Positions 6,394-15,908 of a stretch of DNA of 40,287 nucleotides are shown piece after piece (the stretch's first letter is position 1; every line of letters begins with the position of its first letter). Under the pieces are notes generated by a model. It was not told the origin of the DNA. It ran no database searches and worked only from the letters and a program-made list of their open reading frames with translations. A program made the translations under genes and the position numbers. Origin of the DNA: Bacteroides sp. UBA1317 (lineage in GTDB: Bacteria > Bacteroidota > Bacteroidia > Bacteroidales > Bacteroidaceae); contig DBTL01000124.1 of assembly GCA_002307035.1 (NCBI GenBank), positions 7,363 through 47,649 on the forward strand. Direction: 5' to 3'.

Positions 6394-8448
6394 TTAGAAG
6401 TTATAGACTACGGATGTGAAGAAGGTGCGTCCCTCTCGCGGGTAGTTCTGTGCTATGGAGTAGTTTCGGTCGAAGAGGTTTCTTGAACCGATTTCGCAAG
6501 CCAGCCCTTTCCATATCTGCGAATGTATCTTTGCATTCATCACCATGTATCCGGGTACTGTAGTACCGGTGCTGGTTACGTATCTTTTGCTATTCACTTC
6601 CGTATCGAAATGGAAGTAAGCATCCCAAGAAGAGAGTTTGTATTTGCCGTAAGCAATAAACTTATGATCGGGAACGCCAACAAACTTCACTGTCTTATCT
6701 TCTTTATTCTCCCGATGAATGTAGCTATAGTTAGCCCCTATTGTGAGGTTCTTTACTGCTTCCCAACCAAAAGAAAGTTCATAGCCCTGGAAGACGGCTT
6801 TACCCACATTCCGATTCTGATAGATAGGGTCGCCACTATCTTGCGTGCCAACGGTTATCTGATAGATAGCATCGTCTACATTGTTGCGAAACAAAGATGC
6901 CTGATACTGAAACTTATCGGTGATCTTTCCTTCGTAAGTGATGTCGAATATCCAACTAAACTCGGAAGCGAGGTCGGGGTTGGGCTCTTGAGAACCAAAT
7001 TTGCTGGAATAGCGATCTTTCTGCGAAGCAAAGTGCGACTTGCGAGAGGCAGAGACTGTTATATCGTGCCCCTTGGCTACATGCAGAATGGTAGCCAGCT
7101 GATAGTTGAAAGCGTCATCGGAACCTGTGGGAAAGTCATACAACACATTTTTATCTCCCGTGAGGTAGTGCGTACCATATTCCTGCGCCTTGCTATTGCT
7201 ACGGGAGTTATAGCTGAGACCTGCCACTGCGGTGATGTATGTATTAAAGGTATACGTATCTTCGAGTCCTGCCGAAATGGTATTATCCAGATACTTTTGT
7301 ATGGGTTCTCCGGTCACAGCAGTCTGACCGCTTGTCTCATTGGCCGCAATGTCTCCGTTATGTTCTTTGTGCGAATCGTACTTCTCGTGAAAAGCGAATT
7401 GAAGCACATTGTTCTTTATCGATTCGTTGGATAGATTGAAGGATCCGCCCAATGAGTAATCATCATAAATGCTGTGAAAGGCCTTTTTGGTATTCTGCAA
7501 CAAGTAAGTCTTGTCATCAAACTGATCCATGATGTTATAGTAATTGTCATAGAAAGCAGTAATCTTCATGTTTGTGGCAAGACCCAGATAGGTATTGGAC
7601 TTGAAATAAACACTCTTCTTATCATACTGAGGATAATCCCTGTACTGTCCTCCCAAAATGGATGGCGAAATGTTTTTCTCAGCATTCTGAATGATAAAGC
7701 TCACGGAATATTCATCCGTAGCATTGGGAGTATAGCCAACCTTTGCACTAACCTTGAGGTCTTTAGCTGCAGAGTGCTCTCTCCGCCCTCCGTCTTCATA
7801 GTCGGTAGGTGTGAACTTGTCAGAGAGTGACATGAATTTTGTATCAAGGAAAGAAAAACTGCCCAGAAAATAAAAGTTCTTCATGCGGGAACCAATGTTT
7901 ATTCCGGTATTGTATCCATTCAGGCCTTCCTTACTGAACTTCATTCCTGAGATGCCATCTATCTCAAGTTTCTTTGCCGGCTTGCGCGACACCAAATTGA
8001 TGGCTCCACCCATCGTGTTGGGCCCATAAAGAACAGAAGTAAAGGCTTTCGACACACTGATCTGAGCCAAGTCGAAAGTAGTAAACCGTGTGATGTCTAC
8101 ATTCCCGTCATAGGGTACATAGATGGGAACTCCATCATAAAAGATGGGAGTCTGGAGCATGCTGAATCCTCGTAAATAAAGTGCTCCTTCATTTCGGGCT
8201 CCGGTTTCGGAGATGGTTAAGCCGGGAATCAGATTCACCGCATCCGTGAGGTTATCTCTGTTGAACTCACGCATCTGCACCATATCCAGTTTATCAGGAG
8301 CGGATGATTTGGTGGTTTTACCAATCACCTCTACTGCTCCTAGCGTATATACTCTGGATACGGAATCTTCGGGTGCATCCTTCTCGGCTTGGGCATAAAT
8401 CATGGAACATAAGCTAAGGGCACCAATGAATGCTAAACGTCTTTTCAT
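6394..8448 (-). CDS. TonB-dependent outer-membrane receptor
   Basis: The start at 8448 gives MKRRLAFIGALSLCSMIYAQA, a clean signal peptide, and a protein of about 684 residues; the longer frame to 8559 adds 37 unlikely residues. The plug domain follows (YTLGAVEVIGK, LTDAVNLIPGLTISETGARN, YLRGFSMLQTPIFYDGVPI, VLYGPNTMGGAINLVSRKP). A beta-barrel then runs to a C-terminal aromatic, FFTSVVYNF, the usual outer-membrane insertion signal. It takes up a large ligand using TonB energy. It is encoded in one operon with a binding lipoprotein, ABC permease, ABC ATPase and a tetrapyrrole-methylase-like protein. That context suggests a metal-chelate or tetrapyrrole ligand rather than a glycan, and no SusD partner is present. 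Confidence 0.88.
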   Translation of the reverse strand: MKRRLAFIGALSLCSMIYAQAEKDAPEDSVSRVYTLGAVEVIGKTTKSSAPDKLDMVQMREFNRDNLTDAVNLIPGLTISETGARNEGALYLRGFSMLQTPIFYDGVPIYVPYDGNVDITRFTTFDLAQISVSKAFTSVLYGPNTMGGAINLVSRKPAKKLEIDGISGMKFSKEGLNGYNTGINIGSRMKNFYFLGSFSFLDTKFMSLSDKFTPTDYEDGGRREHSAAKDLKVSAKVGYTPNATDEYSVSFIIQNAEKNISPSILGGQYRDYPQYDKKSVYFKSNTYLGLATNMKITAFYDNYYNIMDQFDDKTYLLQNTKKAFHSIYDDYSLGGSFNLSNESIKNNVLQFAFHEKYDSHKEHNGDIAANETSGQTAVTGEPIQKYLDNTISAGLEDTYTFNTYITAVAGLSYNSRSNSKAQEYGTHYLTGDKNVLYDFPTGSDDAFNYQLATILHVAKGHDITVSASRKSHFASQKDRYSSKFGSQEPNPDLASEFSWIFDITYEGKITDKFQYQASLFRNNVDDAIYQITVGTQDSGDPIYQNRNVGKAVFQGYELSFGWEAVKNLTIGANYSYIHRENKEDKTVKFVGVPDHKFIAYGKYKLSSWDAYFHFDTEVNSKRYVTSTGTTVPGYMVMNAKIHSQIWKGLACEIGSRNLFDRNYSIAQNYPREGRTFFTSVVYNF

Positions 8449-8548
8449 ACTCGTCTTTTTTAGAAATTTAGAATAATAAAACCAATACCTGTAAGCAAGG
8501 CCGTTATACCAATGAAAGATAACGGATGATAAAAAAAAGGATTCTTTT

Positions 8549-9292
8549 CTATCGGGCAAGAATCTTAACGTACTTGCCTATGAAAAACACGAACGGCGCA
8601 AGCATCTCTCTCTTGTCTATTACCTCAAAAACCGTTTCTAATGTAGCACAGGCACAATCTTCGTGCGACAGTGAAATCATGGAAGCAATGACCACCGGCA
8701 TGTCGGCTGGTACCCCCTCTTCTTCGAATACACGGAAGATCTCCTTTAGATTGTCATAAGCCATGTACAAAGCCAAAGTTGTTCCGTGTTTAAAGAGTTT
8801 AGAGAGGTCACGAAAATGGGCGAAGTCGTCATCGATGTGATCTCCAATAGCATAAACAATGCTATTACTCTCGAATTTCTCTGTGATAGGAATGGCAAAG
8901 ATACTTGCGGCAGCGGCAGCGGCAGTTAAACCGGGAACCATCTCAAAAGGAATCTCCATTTCTTTCAGCCGGGCACAATCCACCCCACCACCATTAAACA
9001 TCATTGCATCACCGGCTTTTAGTCTTACTACTTTTTTGCCTTCATGATACAACTGCTCCACAATCTTAAGCAGATCAACCGGTTCTTCTTCTCCCTCCGG
9101 ATGTTTGTCTATGAAGCGCACTTCTGCTTGTGGCCCCGCCTCTGCAAGTATGTGAACGGCAGGCAGGCAATCATACAAAATACAATCGGCTTCATTCAAT
9201 CTTCGTTTTGCGTCTACTGTGAGATAATCGGGGCCTCCGGGGCCTGTGCCGACAATCGACACCGGATAGTAATTTCCAAATGCTTCTTTCAT
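8549..9292 (-). CDS. Tetrapyrrole (SUMT/CobA-like) SAM-dependent methylase, divergent
   Basis: A 247-residue protein of the tetrapyrrole methylase fold. VSIVGTGPGGPDYLT (residues 12-26) is the N-terminal SAM-site loop. VRLKAGDAMMFNGGG corresponds to the RLKGGDPFVFGRGG motif of uroporphyrinogen-III methyltransferases, and FEMVPGLTAAAAAASIFAIP to their PGITSA...AGIP motif. Several near-invariant positions differ: GDP is GDA, FGRGGEE is FNGGGVD, and the THR after the IP is TEK. The family methylates uroporphyrinogen III or cobalt-precorrins for sirohaem and B12. Here no other pathway gene is near; it is embedded in a transport operon, 38 bases after the ATPase and 100 bases before the receptor. 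Modification or processing of an imported tetrapyrrole is an inference. Confidence 0.78.
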   Translation of the reverse strand: MKEAFGNYYPVSIVGTGPGGPDYLTVDAKRRLNEADCILYDCLPAVHILAEAGPQAEVRFIDKHPEGEEEPVDLLKIVEQLYHEGKKVVRLKAGDAMMFNGGGVDCARLKEMEIPFEMVPGLTAAAAAASIFAIPITEKFESNSIVYAIGDHIDDDFAHFRDLSKLFKHGTTLALYMAYDNLKEIFRVFEEEGVPADMPVVIASMISLSHEDCACATLETVFEVIDKREMLAPFVFFIGKYVKILAR

Positions 9293-9330
9293 GTTCTTTT
9301 GTTTTTTAATAAAATGAATATAATGTGTTG

Positions 9331-10113
9331 TTAAATCTCAGGAATACATATTTTGCGAGACAGCATTGCGCTTTGGGTCAATGCATGAATGCGAATATCC
9401 GCTCCATAAATCTCTTTTAAAAGTTCCTCGGTAATCACCTCCTTACAATCACCTTGTACCATCACTGTCTGCTCTTGTACCACAGCCACTTTAGCATCAC
9501 ACATAAAGGCGTGATCGGGCGAATGCGTAGCCATCAAAATACCCAGTGATTCGTCCTTCAATTCATTGACCTGTCTGATAATCTTTATCTGATTACCAAA
9601 ATCAAGGCTCGAAGTAGGTTCGTCCATAACCAGAAACGAAGGCTGTTGGGCCAATGCTCTGGCTACAATGACCATCTGTTGCTCTCCCCCGCTTAACTGC
9701 GTGAAGATCCGTTTACGCAGGTGAATAATGTTGAGTTTGTCTAAGCACCATTCGGCTATGGCTTTGTCTTCTTTGCCGGGAGAAGCAAACGGTTTCAGGT
9801 GGGAAGTTCGTCCAAACAGAACGACATCCATCACCGTAAAAGGAAAAGGTAATGACCGGGCTTGGGGCACATAGGCTACCTTACGGGCAAACTGAGTGCG
9901 ATCCCAAGAAGACAGGTTTCTGCCATCCAGTAAAATCTCTCCCGATTGCAAAGGCAACAAACCGAGTAGAGTGCGAAACAAGGTGGTTTTACCCGAACCG
10001 TTTCGCCCCAGAACACAAATCGTTTCGCCTGTATGGAGTTCCATATTGACGTTTTGAAGAATCATCGTTCGATGATAACCCAGAGATGCATTTTTAATTT
10101 CTAATTTCATCAT
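9331..10113 (-). CDS. ABC importer ATPase, FecE/BtuD type
   Basis: A 260-residue nucleotide-binding subunit. Walker A is GRNGSGKTT (36-44), the Q-loop lies in YVPQ near 81-84, the signature is LSGGE (140-144), Walker B is LVMDEP (161-166) and the switch histidine is in ATHSP near 197. It drives the FecCD-type permease encoded immediately upstream: the permease stop and this ATG are adjacent. Two consecutive ATG codons make the exact start ambiguous by one residue. Substrate is as for the operon (iron chelate, haem or corrinoid). Confidence 0.9.
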   Translation of the reverse strand: MMKLEIKNASLGYHRTMILQNVNMELHTGETICVLGRNGSGKTTLFRTLLGLLPLQSGEILLDGRNLSSWDRTQFARKVAYVPQARSLPFPFTVMDVVLFGRTSHLKPFASPGKEDKAIAEWCLDKLNIIHLRKRIFTQLSGGEQQMVIVARALAQQPSFLVMDEPTSSLDFGNQIKIIRQVNELKDESLGILMATHSPDHAFMCDAKVAVVQEQTVMVQGDCKEVITEELLKEIYGADIRIHALTQSAMLSRKICIPEI

Positions 10114-11166
10114 TTACCATGTATGTTTAGAGGATAAACGCAAAAGAATGAGGAACATGGGTGCTCCAATAAGTGAGGTGATAATGCCCAGCGGTATCTC
10201 CAATGAGGAGACAGAGCGTGACAGGTCATCAACAATCAGCATAAAGACACCTCCCACCAGAAAGGATGCAGGCAACAGCACTTTGTGATTAGGTCCTACC
10301 AGAAAACGGGCGAAATGAGGAATGATCAATCCCACCCAACCAATAAGTCCGGTGATACTCACTGCTGAAGCTGTAATAAGTGACGCACAAGCAATAACAA
10401 TGACGCGCAATCGAGCAGCATTCACTCCCAACGCCCGTGCTTCTTCATCTCCAAAGGAAAGCACATTGAGTCTCCACGATGAGAGCAACAGTGGTATCAA
10501 TGCCAAACCAATAAACGGAAATACGGCTTTCAGCTCTGTCAGGGTAACTTCCGCTAAACTACCCATCAACCAAAAGGTAATATCGGGCAGTTTATATTCA
10601 CTATCAGCGATGTATTTCATCAATGAAATCATGGCGCTAAACATGGAACCGACAATCATGCCCGAAAGCACCAACATAAGAATACGATCATGAGTACCAC
10701 CCATTATCTTGCTGACGGATAACGCTATGCAAACAGAAACAATGCCCATGATGAATGCCATGCTCTGGATGCCAACCAGACCAAACGAAAGCAGGATAGC
10801 TAATGAGGCTCCAAAACCGGCACCCGAACTAACGCCCAAGATATCCGGGCTGACCATTGGATTTCGAAAAATACCTTGATAAGCAGCACCCGAAACAGAC
10901 AAGGATCCTCCCACAAGCACCGCTCCCAAAATACGCGGCAAGCGTATCTCACTCAGAAGCAAAGGCAAATTCGCATCGCTATATTTCCCCGTGAAAAGAT
11001 AACTCACGATATCCGCCACGGGTACAAAGTATCTCCCTATTGAAAATGAGAAAAGAACGGTAAATAGCAGAAGCACGCTCAAGCCCAGTAGAATTGTTGC
11101 CCCAGTAACACAACCATTCCTCCTGAAATACCATCCACAAACGTTTCTTCTCCAATTTAATATCAT
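10114..11166 (-). CDS. FecCD/BtuC-family ABC permease
   Basis: A 350-residue integral membrane protein with about nine to ten hydrophobic segments and the family motifs RLPRILGAVLVGGSLSVSGA, YQGIFRNPMVSPDILGVSSG and, near the C-terminus, ITGLIGWVGLIIPHFARF. It would form a homodimeric channel for an iron-chelate or cobalamin-type ligand. It is the first gene of the five-gene minus-strand operon ending at 5302, and the only permease, as usual for homodimeric importers of this family. The start codon at 11166 has no visible ribosome-binding site, and I found no clear -33/-7 pair upstream. Confidence 0.88.
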   Translation of the reverse strand: MILNWRRNVCGWYFRRNGCVTGATILLGLSVLLLFTVLFSFSIGRYFVPVADIVSYLFTGKYSDANLPLLLSEIRLPRILGAVLVGGSLSVSGAAYQGIFRNPMVSPDILGVSSGAGFGASLAILLSFGLVGIQSMAFIMGIVSVCIALSVSKIMGGTHDRILMLVLSGMIVGSMFSAMISLMKYIADSEYKLPDITFWLMGSLAEVTLTELKAVFPFIGLALIPLLLSSWRLNVLSFGDEEARALGVNAARLRVIVIACASLITASAVSITGLIGWVGLIIPHFARFLVGPNHKVLLPASFLVGGVFMLIVDDLSRSVSSLEIPLGIITSLIGAPMFLILLRLSSKHTW

Positions 11167-11437
11167 AAACCGTATTATATATGTAGTCTTGTTTTATTGA
11201 TAAAGCAAACGCAAAAAACAGACCAAAAGGAAAAAACATGGAAGTTAGCTTAAATGGGACGAATCGGTTTAGATGTGTACATTCCTTATTATCAGCAGAT
11301 TTGAATGAAAAGAGGAGGAATATATTGGGGTAAGTACATCTCTGTGCGCTGAATAGTAGTCCTACATAATTGTATGGAAAACAAGAGTGGATATTCAAAA
11401 TTGTATGTACTCTAATTCAAGAAGATTAAGTGTTACC
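11167..11437. other. Intergenic stretch with no recognised gene
   Basis: About 270 bases between the permease start and the mutB terminator. It must hold the promoter of the uptake operon, but the only -7-like match on the minus strand is TGCGTTTG, off consensus. I see no cobalamin riboswitch motif here (no GCCAGG...CCTGCC-type box), which is notable given the transport genes. The open frame across 10979-11398 overlaps the permease start, has no family features and is not accepted. Confidence 0.5.
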
Positions 11438-11475
11438 AAAAAAGAGGCCATCTCCAATGGAGACAGCCTCTTTTT
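11438..11475. terminator. Bidirectional intrinsic terminator after mutB
   Basis: AAAAAGAGGC and TCTCC pair with GGAGA and GCCTCTTTTT around the loop AAT, with a CA/CA internal mismatch. The T tract exists on both strands. It lies about 30 bases beyond the mutB stop on the minus strand. Confidence 0.85.
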
Positions 11476-11503
11476 AACTTATTGAGAAAAGATCTGTGAA
11501 TGA

Positions 11504-13648
11504 TTATTCTTCCATCAATATTTCCAGAATCTGACCAGCTGCTTTGGCAACGGGAGTACCCGGTCCGAAGATAGCAGCCACACCTGCTTTATAAAGGAAA
11601 TCATAATCTTGTGCAGGGATTACACCACCGGCAATCACAAGAATATCTTCACGACCAAGCTTCTTCAATTCTTCCATAATCTGAGGAATCAATGTCTTGT
11701 GTCCCGCAGCCAGTGAAGAAACACCTACTACGTGAACGTCGTTTTCAACAGCCTCGCGAGCAGCTTCGGCAGGAGTTTGGAACAAAGGCCCCATATCCAC
11801 ATCGAATCCGCAATCGGCATAACCTGTTGCTACTACCTTGGCACCACGGTCGTGACCGTCTTGTCCCATTTTAGCCACCATGATACGAGGTTGACGTCCC
11901 TCTTTCTTGGCAAACTTCTCGGCTAGTTCACAAGCACGTTTGAAGTCTGCATCGTTTTTACTTTCTGCTGAATACACGCCTGATATAGTTCTGATTATTG
12001 CTTTATAACGTCCCACAATCTTTTCGCAAGCATAAGAGATTTCTCCCAAAGTAGCGCGAACACGAGCAGCCTCTACGGCCAGTTCCAGCAAGTTGCCTTC
12101 TTTTGTTTCCACACATTTAGTGATGGCTTCAAGAGCAGCTTGTACTTTTGCTTCGTCACGTTTTTCTTTAAGCTCTTTCAAGCCTTCAATCTGTTCTTTA
12201 CGAACAGCAGTATTGTCAATATCAAGAATATCGATAGGAGCCTCTTTCTCAAGACGATACTTATTCACGCCCACAATAGTCTGTGAGCCTGAGTCAATAC
12301 GAGCTTGTGTGCGGGCAGCAGCTTCTTCGATACGCATCTTTGGAATACCTGTCTCGATAGCCTTAGCCATACCACCCAGTTTCTCTACTTCCTCAATCAG
12401 TTCCCATGCTTTGTGTGCCAGGTCGTTTGTCAGACTCTCTACATAGAATGAACCTCCCCATGGGTCTACATTCTTGCAAATGTATGTTTCTTCCTGTATG
12501 TAAATCTGAGTATTACGGGCAATACGTGCAGAGAAATCAGTTGGCAAAGCAATCGCTTCATCAAGCGCATTGGTGTGCAAAGACTGTGTATGTCCCAACG
12601 CAGCAGCCATGGCCTCGATACAAGTACGTCCCACATTATTAAATGGGTCTTGCTCGGTGAGTGACCAGCCTGATGTTTGAGAGTGAGTACGCAAAGCCAA
12701 AGATTTCGGATTCTTCGGATTGAACTGTTTCACAATCTTAGCCCACAACATACGGGCAGCACGCATCTTGGCTATTTCCATGAAATGGTTTGTACCGATG
12801 GCCCAGAAGAAGGACAAACGGGGAGCAAACGCATCGATGTCAATGCCGGCAGCAACACCCGCACGTAAGTATTCCAAACCATCAGCCAACGTATAAGCCA
12901 ATTCGATATCAGCCGTAGCACCAGCTTCCTGCATGTGATAACCGGAGATGGAGATAGAGTTAAACTTAGGCATCTTCTGAGAAGTGTATTCAAAGATATC
13001 AGAGATGATCTTCATTGAAAATGCAGGTGGATAAATATAGGTGTTACGAACCATGAACTCTTTCAGAATATCATTCTGAATGGTTCCGGACATTTCTTCA
13101 AGTTTAGCACCTTGTTCCAAACCGGCATTAATATAGAATGCCAAGATAGGAAGTACCGCACCGTTCATCGTCATAGAGACAGACATCTTATTCAATGGAA
13201 TGCCATCGAACAATACTTTCATGTTCTCTAAAGAGCAGATAGAAACACCTGCCTTACCAACATCACCTACCACACGTTCATGGTCAGGATCATAGCCACG
13301 GTGTGTAGCAAGGTCGAATGCAACAGAAAGACCTTTCTGACCGGAAGCCAAGTTACGACGATAGAAAGCATTTGATTCTTCGGCAGTAGAGAAACCTGCA
13401 TACTGACGGATAGTCCAGGGACGAAGGGTGTACATCACCGAATAAGGTCCACGAAGATAAGGAGGAAGTCCGGCTGCATAGTTCAGATGTTCCATTCCCT
13501 CAAGATCTTCTTTTGTATAAACAGGCTTCACATCAATGTGTTCCGGAGTTTTCCAGTCGGCTTTGATACCGTTAGCCTTTTGCCATTCCGCACCGTTGAT
13601 CGGTTGGAATGCAGCATATATATCTACGTTTTTAAAATTTGGTCGCAT
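11504..13648 (-). CDS. mutB: Methylmalonyl-CoA mutase, large (catalytic) subunit
   Basis: A 714-residue adenosylcobalamin enzyme interconverting succinyl-CoA and (R)-methylmalonyl-CoA, the B12-dependent step of propionate formation in Bacteroides. The N-terminal TIM-barrel part contains YAAGLPPYLRGPYSVMY and TIRQYAGFSTAEESN (substrate-binding region). The C-terminal cobalamin domain has DGHDRG at about residues 597-602, with His599 as the cobalt ligand, then VVGVSSLAAGHK and VIAGGVIP. Length fits the catalytic subunit of the heterodimeric enzyme. Its start is 15 bases after the mutA stop, so mutA-mutB form one transcript ending at the terminator at 11438-11475. Confidence 0.96.
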   Translation of the reverse strand: MRPNFKNVDIYAAFQPINGAEWQKANGIKADWKTPEHIDVKPVYTKEDLEGMEHLNYAAGLPPYLRGPYSVMYTLRPWTIRQYAGFSTAEESNAFYRRNLASGQKGLSVAFDLATHRGYDPDHERVVGDVGKAGVSICSLENMKVLFDGIPLNKMSVSMTMNGAVLPILAFYINAGLEQGAKLEEMSGTIQNDILKEFMVRNTYIYPPAFSMKIISDIFEYTSQKMPKFNSISISGYHMQEAGATADIELAYTLADGLEYLRAGVAAGIDIDAFAPRLSFFWAIGTNHFMEIAKMRAARMLWAKIVKQFNPKNPKSLALRTHSQTSGWSLTEQDPFNNVGRTCIEAMAAALGHTQSLHTNALDEAIALPTDFSARIARNTQIYIQEETYICKNVDPWGGSFYVESLTNDLAHKAWELIEEVEKLGGMAKAIETGIPKMRIEEAAARTQARIDSGSQTIVGVNKYRLEKEAPIDILDIDNTAVRKEQIEGLKELKEKRDEAKVQAALEAITKCVETKEGNLLELAVEAARVRATLGEISYACEKIVGRYKAIIRTISGVYSAESKNDADFKRACELAEKFAKKEGRQPRIMVAKMGQDGHDRGAKVVATGYADCGFDVDMGPLFQTPAEAAREAVENDVHVVGVSSLAAGHKTLIPQIMEELKKLGREDILVIAGGVIPAQDYDFLYKAGVAAIFGPGTPVAKAAGQILEILMEE

Positions 13649-13663
13649 GTTCTTATTTACTTT

Positions 13664-15559
13664 TTATTTCAATAGCTTGGCGTTATATTCTCTCAAAGTT
13701 TCGAGTACGTTGACACGAACGTGGATGAAGTTTTCAATTCCTTCCGCTTTCAGATCGTCCATACAAGCAGGAGAGCCTGCAACGATGAACATTGCCCGAC
13801 CATTTAATGCTTTGAATGCAGGAACAGCGTATTCAATATATTCATCATCACTCGAGCAAAGAACCACGATGTCAGCCTTAGCAGCCATAGCAGCTTCCAC
13901 ACCAGCCTCAACAGTTTCAAAGCCTAAGTTATCGACCACCTCGTAACCGGCACATCCCAAGAAGTTGCATGAGAACTGTGCACGAGCCTGGCGCATAGAG
14001 AGATTACCAATAGTAAGCATAAAGGCTTTTGGTCGCTTTGCTGCAGCTTCCGTTTCCAAACGCAATGCTTCAAATTGACTTGCAGCACGCTCTAAACTGA
14101 TTGTAGCAATATCAGTATGAGGAGCTTCACCACATCCACAAGTAGCACTTGCGTCTAGAGGTTTTTTCTCTCCCGATTTTTCAGAGAAATTAGGATACTG
14201 ATTGGTACCAAGTAGAACTTCTTTACGTTGAGCCACTGATTTGTGACGTGCCTTACCTGTTTCATTGATATCACTTTGTACCGTTCCGGCTTTCAATGCA
14301 GCATAAAAGCCACCTTCATCTTCTACCTTCAAGAAAAGATCCCATGCCTGTTGAGCGATAGATACCGTTAAGTTTTCAATGTAATAAGAACCGGCAGCAG
14401 GGTCAACTACCTTATCAAAATGAGACTCTTCTTTGAGCAACAATTGTTGGTTACGAGCCAGACGTTCAGAAAGTTCATCCGGCGCTGCATATACTTTATC
14501 GAATGGAGTAACTGTCATTGAATCCACACCGGCCAAAGCAGCACTCATCGCTTCTGTTTGTGTACGAAGCAAGTTTGCATGCGCATCAAATAAAGTGAGA
14601 TTAAACGAAGTAGTTTCAGCATGAACTTTCATCTTCGCTGCGCAACGACATTCATCTTCTTTTCCTTTGCTCTCACAATCGCGCAAGCATCCGGGATCAT
14701 AAGACTCAACGATATTAGCCCACAACATGCGAGCAGCACGGAATTTAGCTATTTCAAGGAAATAGTTAGCGCTGATACCAAAGTTAAATTTAATCTTTTT
14801 AGCTATAACTGTAGATGGGATTCCCGCTTCTGTAAGCTGGCTTATATAAGCATTCCCCCAAGCCAATGCGTAACCCAGTTCTTGAGAGATATAGGCACCT
14901 GCATTGTTTAAAGAGAGAGCATTCACATTCAGCACACGATAGAGAGGAAGTGGTTGTGTAGCTTCGATCAACGCTCTGGCTGTTTGAACCAAGTTGCCTT
15001 TTTCTTTCCCGTCAACCAACATTTTATTGAAAAAGTCAAAGTTGATAGAACCTTGCAATTTCGTCAAATCATAATCTTTTTTTTGGAAATAGGTAACCAA
15101 AAGCTCTGCCAATTCCACAACATGCCCCTGGCAAGTAGAGAAATTCAACTCCACACTCTCAGCGCAAATGTCTTTCAACAAAACACTAATTGTCTCACTA
15201 TTAAGAGCTTTAGACTCAAGATGGAAAGAAAGAGAATCGATCCCTTTCATAAGGATATCCAAAGCTTTCTTATTCGCTTCCAACGGATCGCTTACTTTAA
15301 TGTCCTGACGAACCAACCATACGTTGTCTTTCTTAGTACCTCTCAAATAAGGGAATTCGCCGGGAAGCGCATCAAGCGTTTTTAAGTCTTCAATATCTTC
15401 CATCCGGTAGAAAGGTTTCACTTTAAACCCTTCATTCGTTTTCCAAACGAGTTTCTTCTCAAAATCGGCCCCTTTCAGGTCGGCCGTTACTTTCTCCATC
15501 CACTTATCCGTAGAAACGGGAGAAAAATCAGAGAAGAGCTTTTCTTTACTGTCTGCCAT
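13664..15559 (-). CDS. mutA: Methylmalonyl-CoA mutase, small subunit
   Basis: A 631-residue homologue of MutB with the same two-domain layout but no DxHxxG motif in its C-terminal domain, as expected for the non-catalytic subunit. VWKTNEGFKVKPFY and GEFPYLRGT match the small-subunit N-terminus; FGISANYFLEIAKFRAARML and VDPAAGSYYIENLT are conserved family segments. It is first in the mutA-mutB operon. A cysteine-rich insert (CLRDCESKGKEDECRCA) sits near the middle. A -7 box TATATTTG on the minus strand (15637-15644) lies about 80 bases before the start, with no clear TTG at the right distance. Confidence 0.94.
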   Translation of the reverse strand: MADSKEKLFSDFSPVSTDKWMEKVTADLKGADFEKKLVWKTNEGFKVKPFYRMEDIEDLKTLDALPGEFPYLRGTKKDNVWLVRQDIKVSDPLEANKKALDILMKGIDSLSFHLESKALNSETISVLLKDICAESVELNFSTCQGHVVELAELLVTYFQKKDYDLTKLQGSINFDFFNKMLVDGKEKGNLVQTARALIEATQPLPLYRVLNVNALSLNNAGAYISQELGYALAWGNAYISQLTEAGIPSTVIAKKIKFNFGISANYFLEIAKFRAARMLWANIVESYDPGCLRDCESKGKEDECRCAAKMKVHAETTSFNLTLFDAHANLLRTQTEAMSAALAGVDSMTVTPFDKVYAAPDELSERLARNQQLLLKEESHFDKVVDPAAGSYYIENLTVSIAQQAWDLFLKVEDEGGFYAALKAGTVQSDINETGKARHKSVAQRKEVLLGTNQYPNFSEKSGEKKPLDASATCGCGEAPHTDIATISLERAASQFEALRLETEAAAKRPKAFMLTIGNLSMRQARAQFSCNFLGCAGYEVVDNLGFETVEAGVEAAMAAKADIVVLCSSDDEYIEYAVPAFKALNGRAMFIVAGSPACMDDLKAEGIENFIHVRVNVLETLREYNAKLLK

Positions 15560-15846
15560 AGTTTATTTGAAATTTAAATATAATAATAGTATATTTATTC
15601 TTTTATTGCCTCTTCCTATCAAGATTATAAGACCTGCAAATATACAGAATAACTTAAAACGAGGAGCTTTTTTGGGTGAAAATTCATCGTGTGGGCCATC
15701 AATACTCTCATATACCTCTCTCATCAGACAAGAAAATTTAGTATAGAGAGACTATCTCAACAGATGAATCTAATAGACTAAGAGTGAGATTCTTAAAAGA
15801 CAATATAACATCCATCCTATTCTAAAAATAAAAGAAGAGAAGAGGC
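15560..15846. other. Divergent intergenic region between mutA and the AspT-like transporter gene
   Basis: A gene-free stretch holding the probable mutA promoter (TATATTTG on the minus strand, 15637-15644) and, at its right end, the plus-strand promoter listed next. Nothing else recognised; no riboswitch motif seen. Confidence 0.5.
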
Positions 15847-15877
15847 TTGTTAACATCCAATCTTATAATTACTTTTG
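15847..15877 (+). promoter_or_regulatory. Bacteroides-type promoter of the AspT-like transporter gene
   Basis: TTG at 15847-15849 and TACTTTTG at 15870-15877, 23 bases start to start, the Bacteroides -33/-7 pattern. Predicted start near 15883 leaves a leader of about 26 bases before the ATG at 15909. Confidence 0.72.
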
Positions 15878-15908
15878 CAGCTAATTAAGAAACATAGAAG
15901 AAATTAGG

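Noticed and set aside
6523..7434. 303-codon plus-strand open frame opposite the TonB receptor
   Set aside because: It has no family features and lies entirely antisense to a clear receptor gene.
10979..11398. 139-codon minus-strand open frame overlapping the permease start
   Set aside because: It overlaps the conserved permease coding sequence in another frame and shows no domain.
13664..15559. Inactivated mutase because of the missing DxHxxG motif
   Set aside because: The small subunit of heterodimeric methylmalonyl-CoA mutases normally lacks this motif, and the adjacent large subunit has it.
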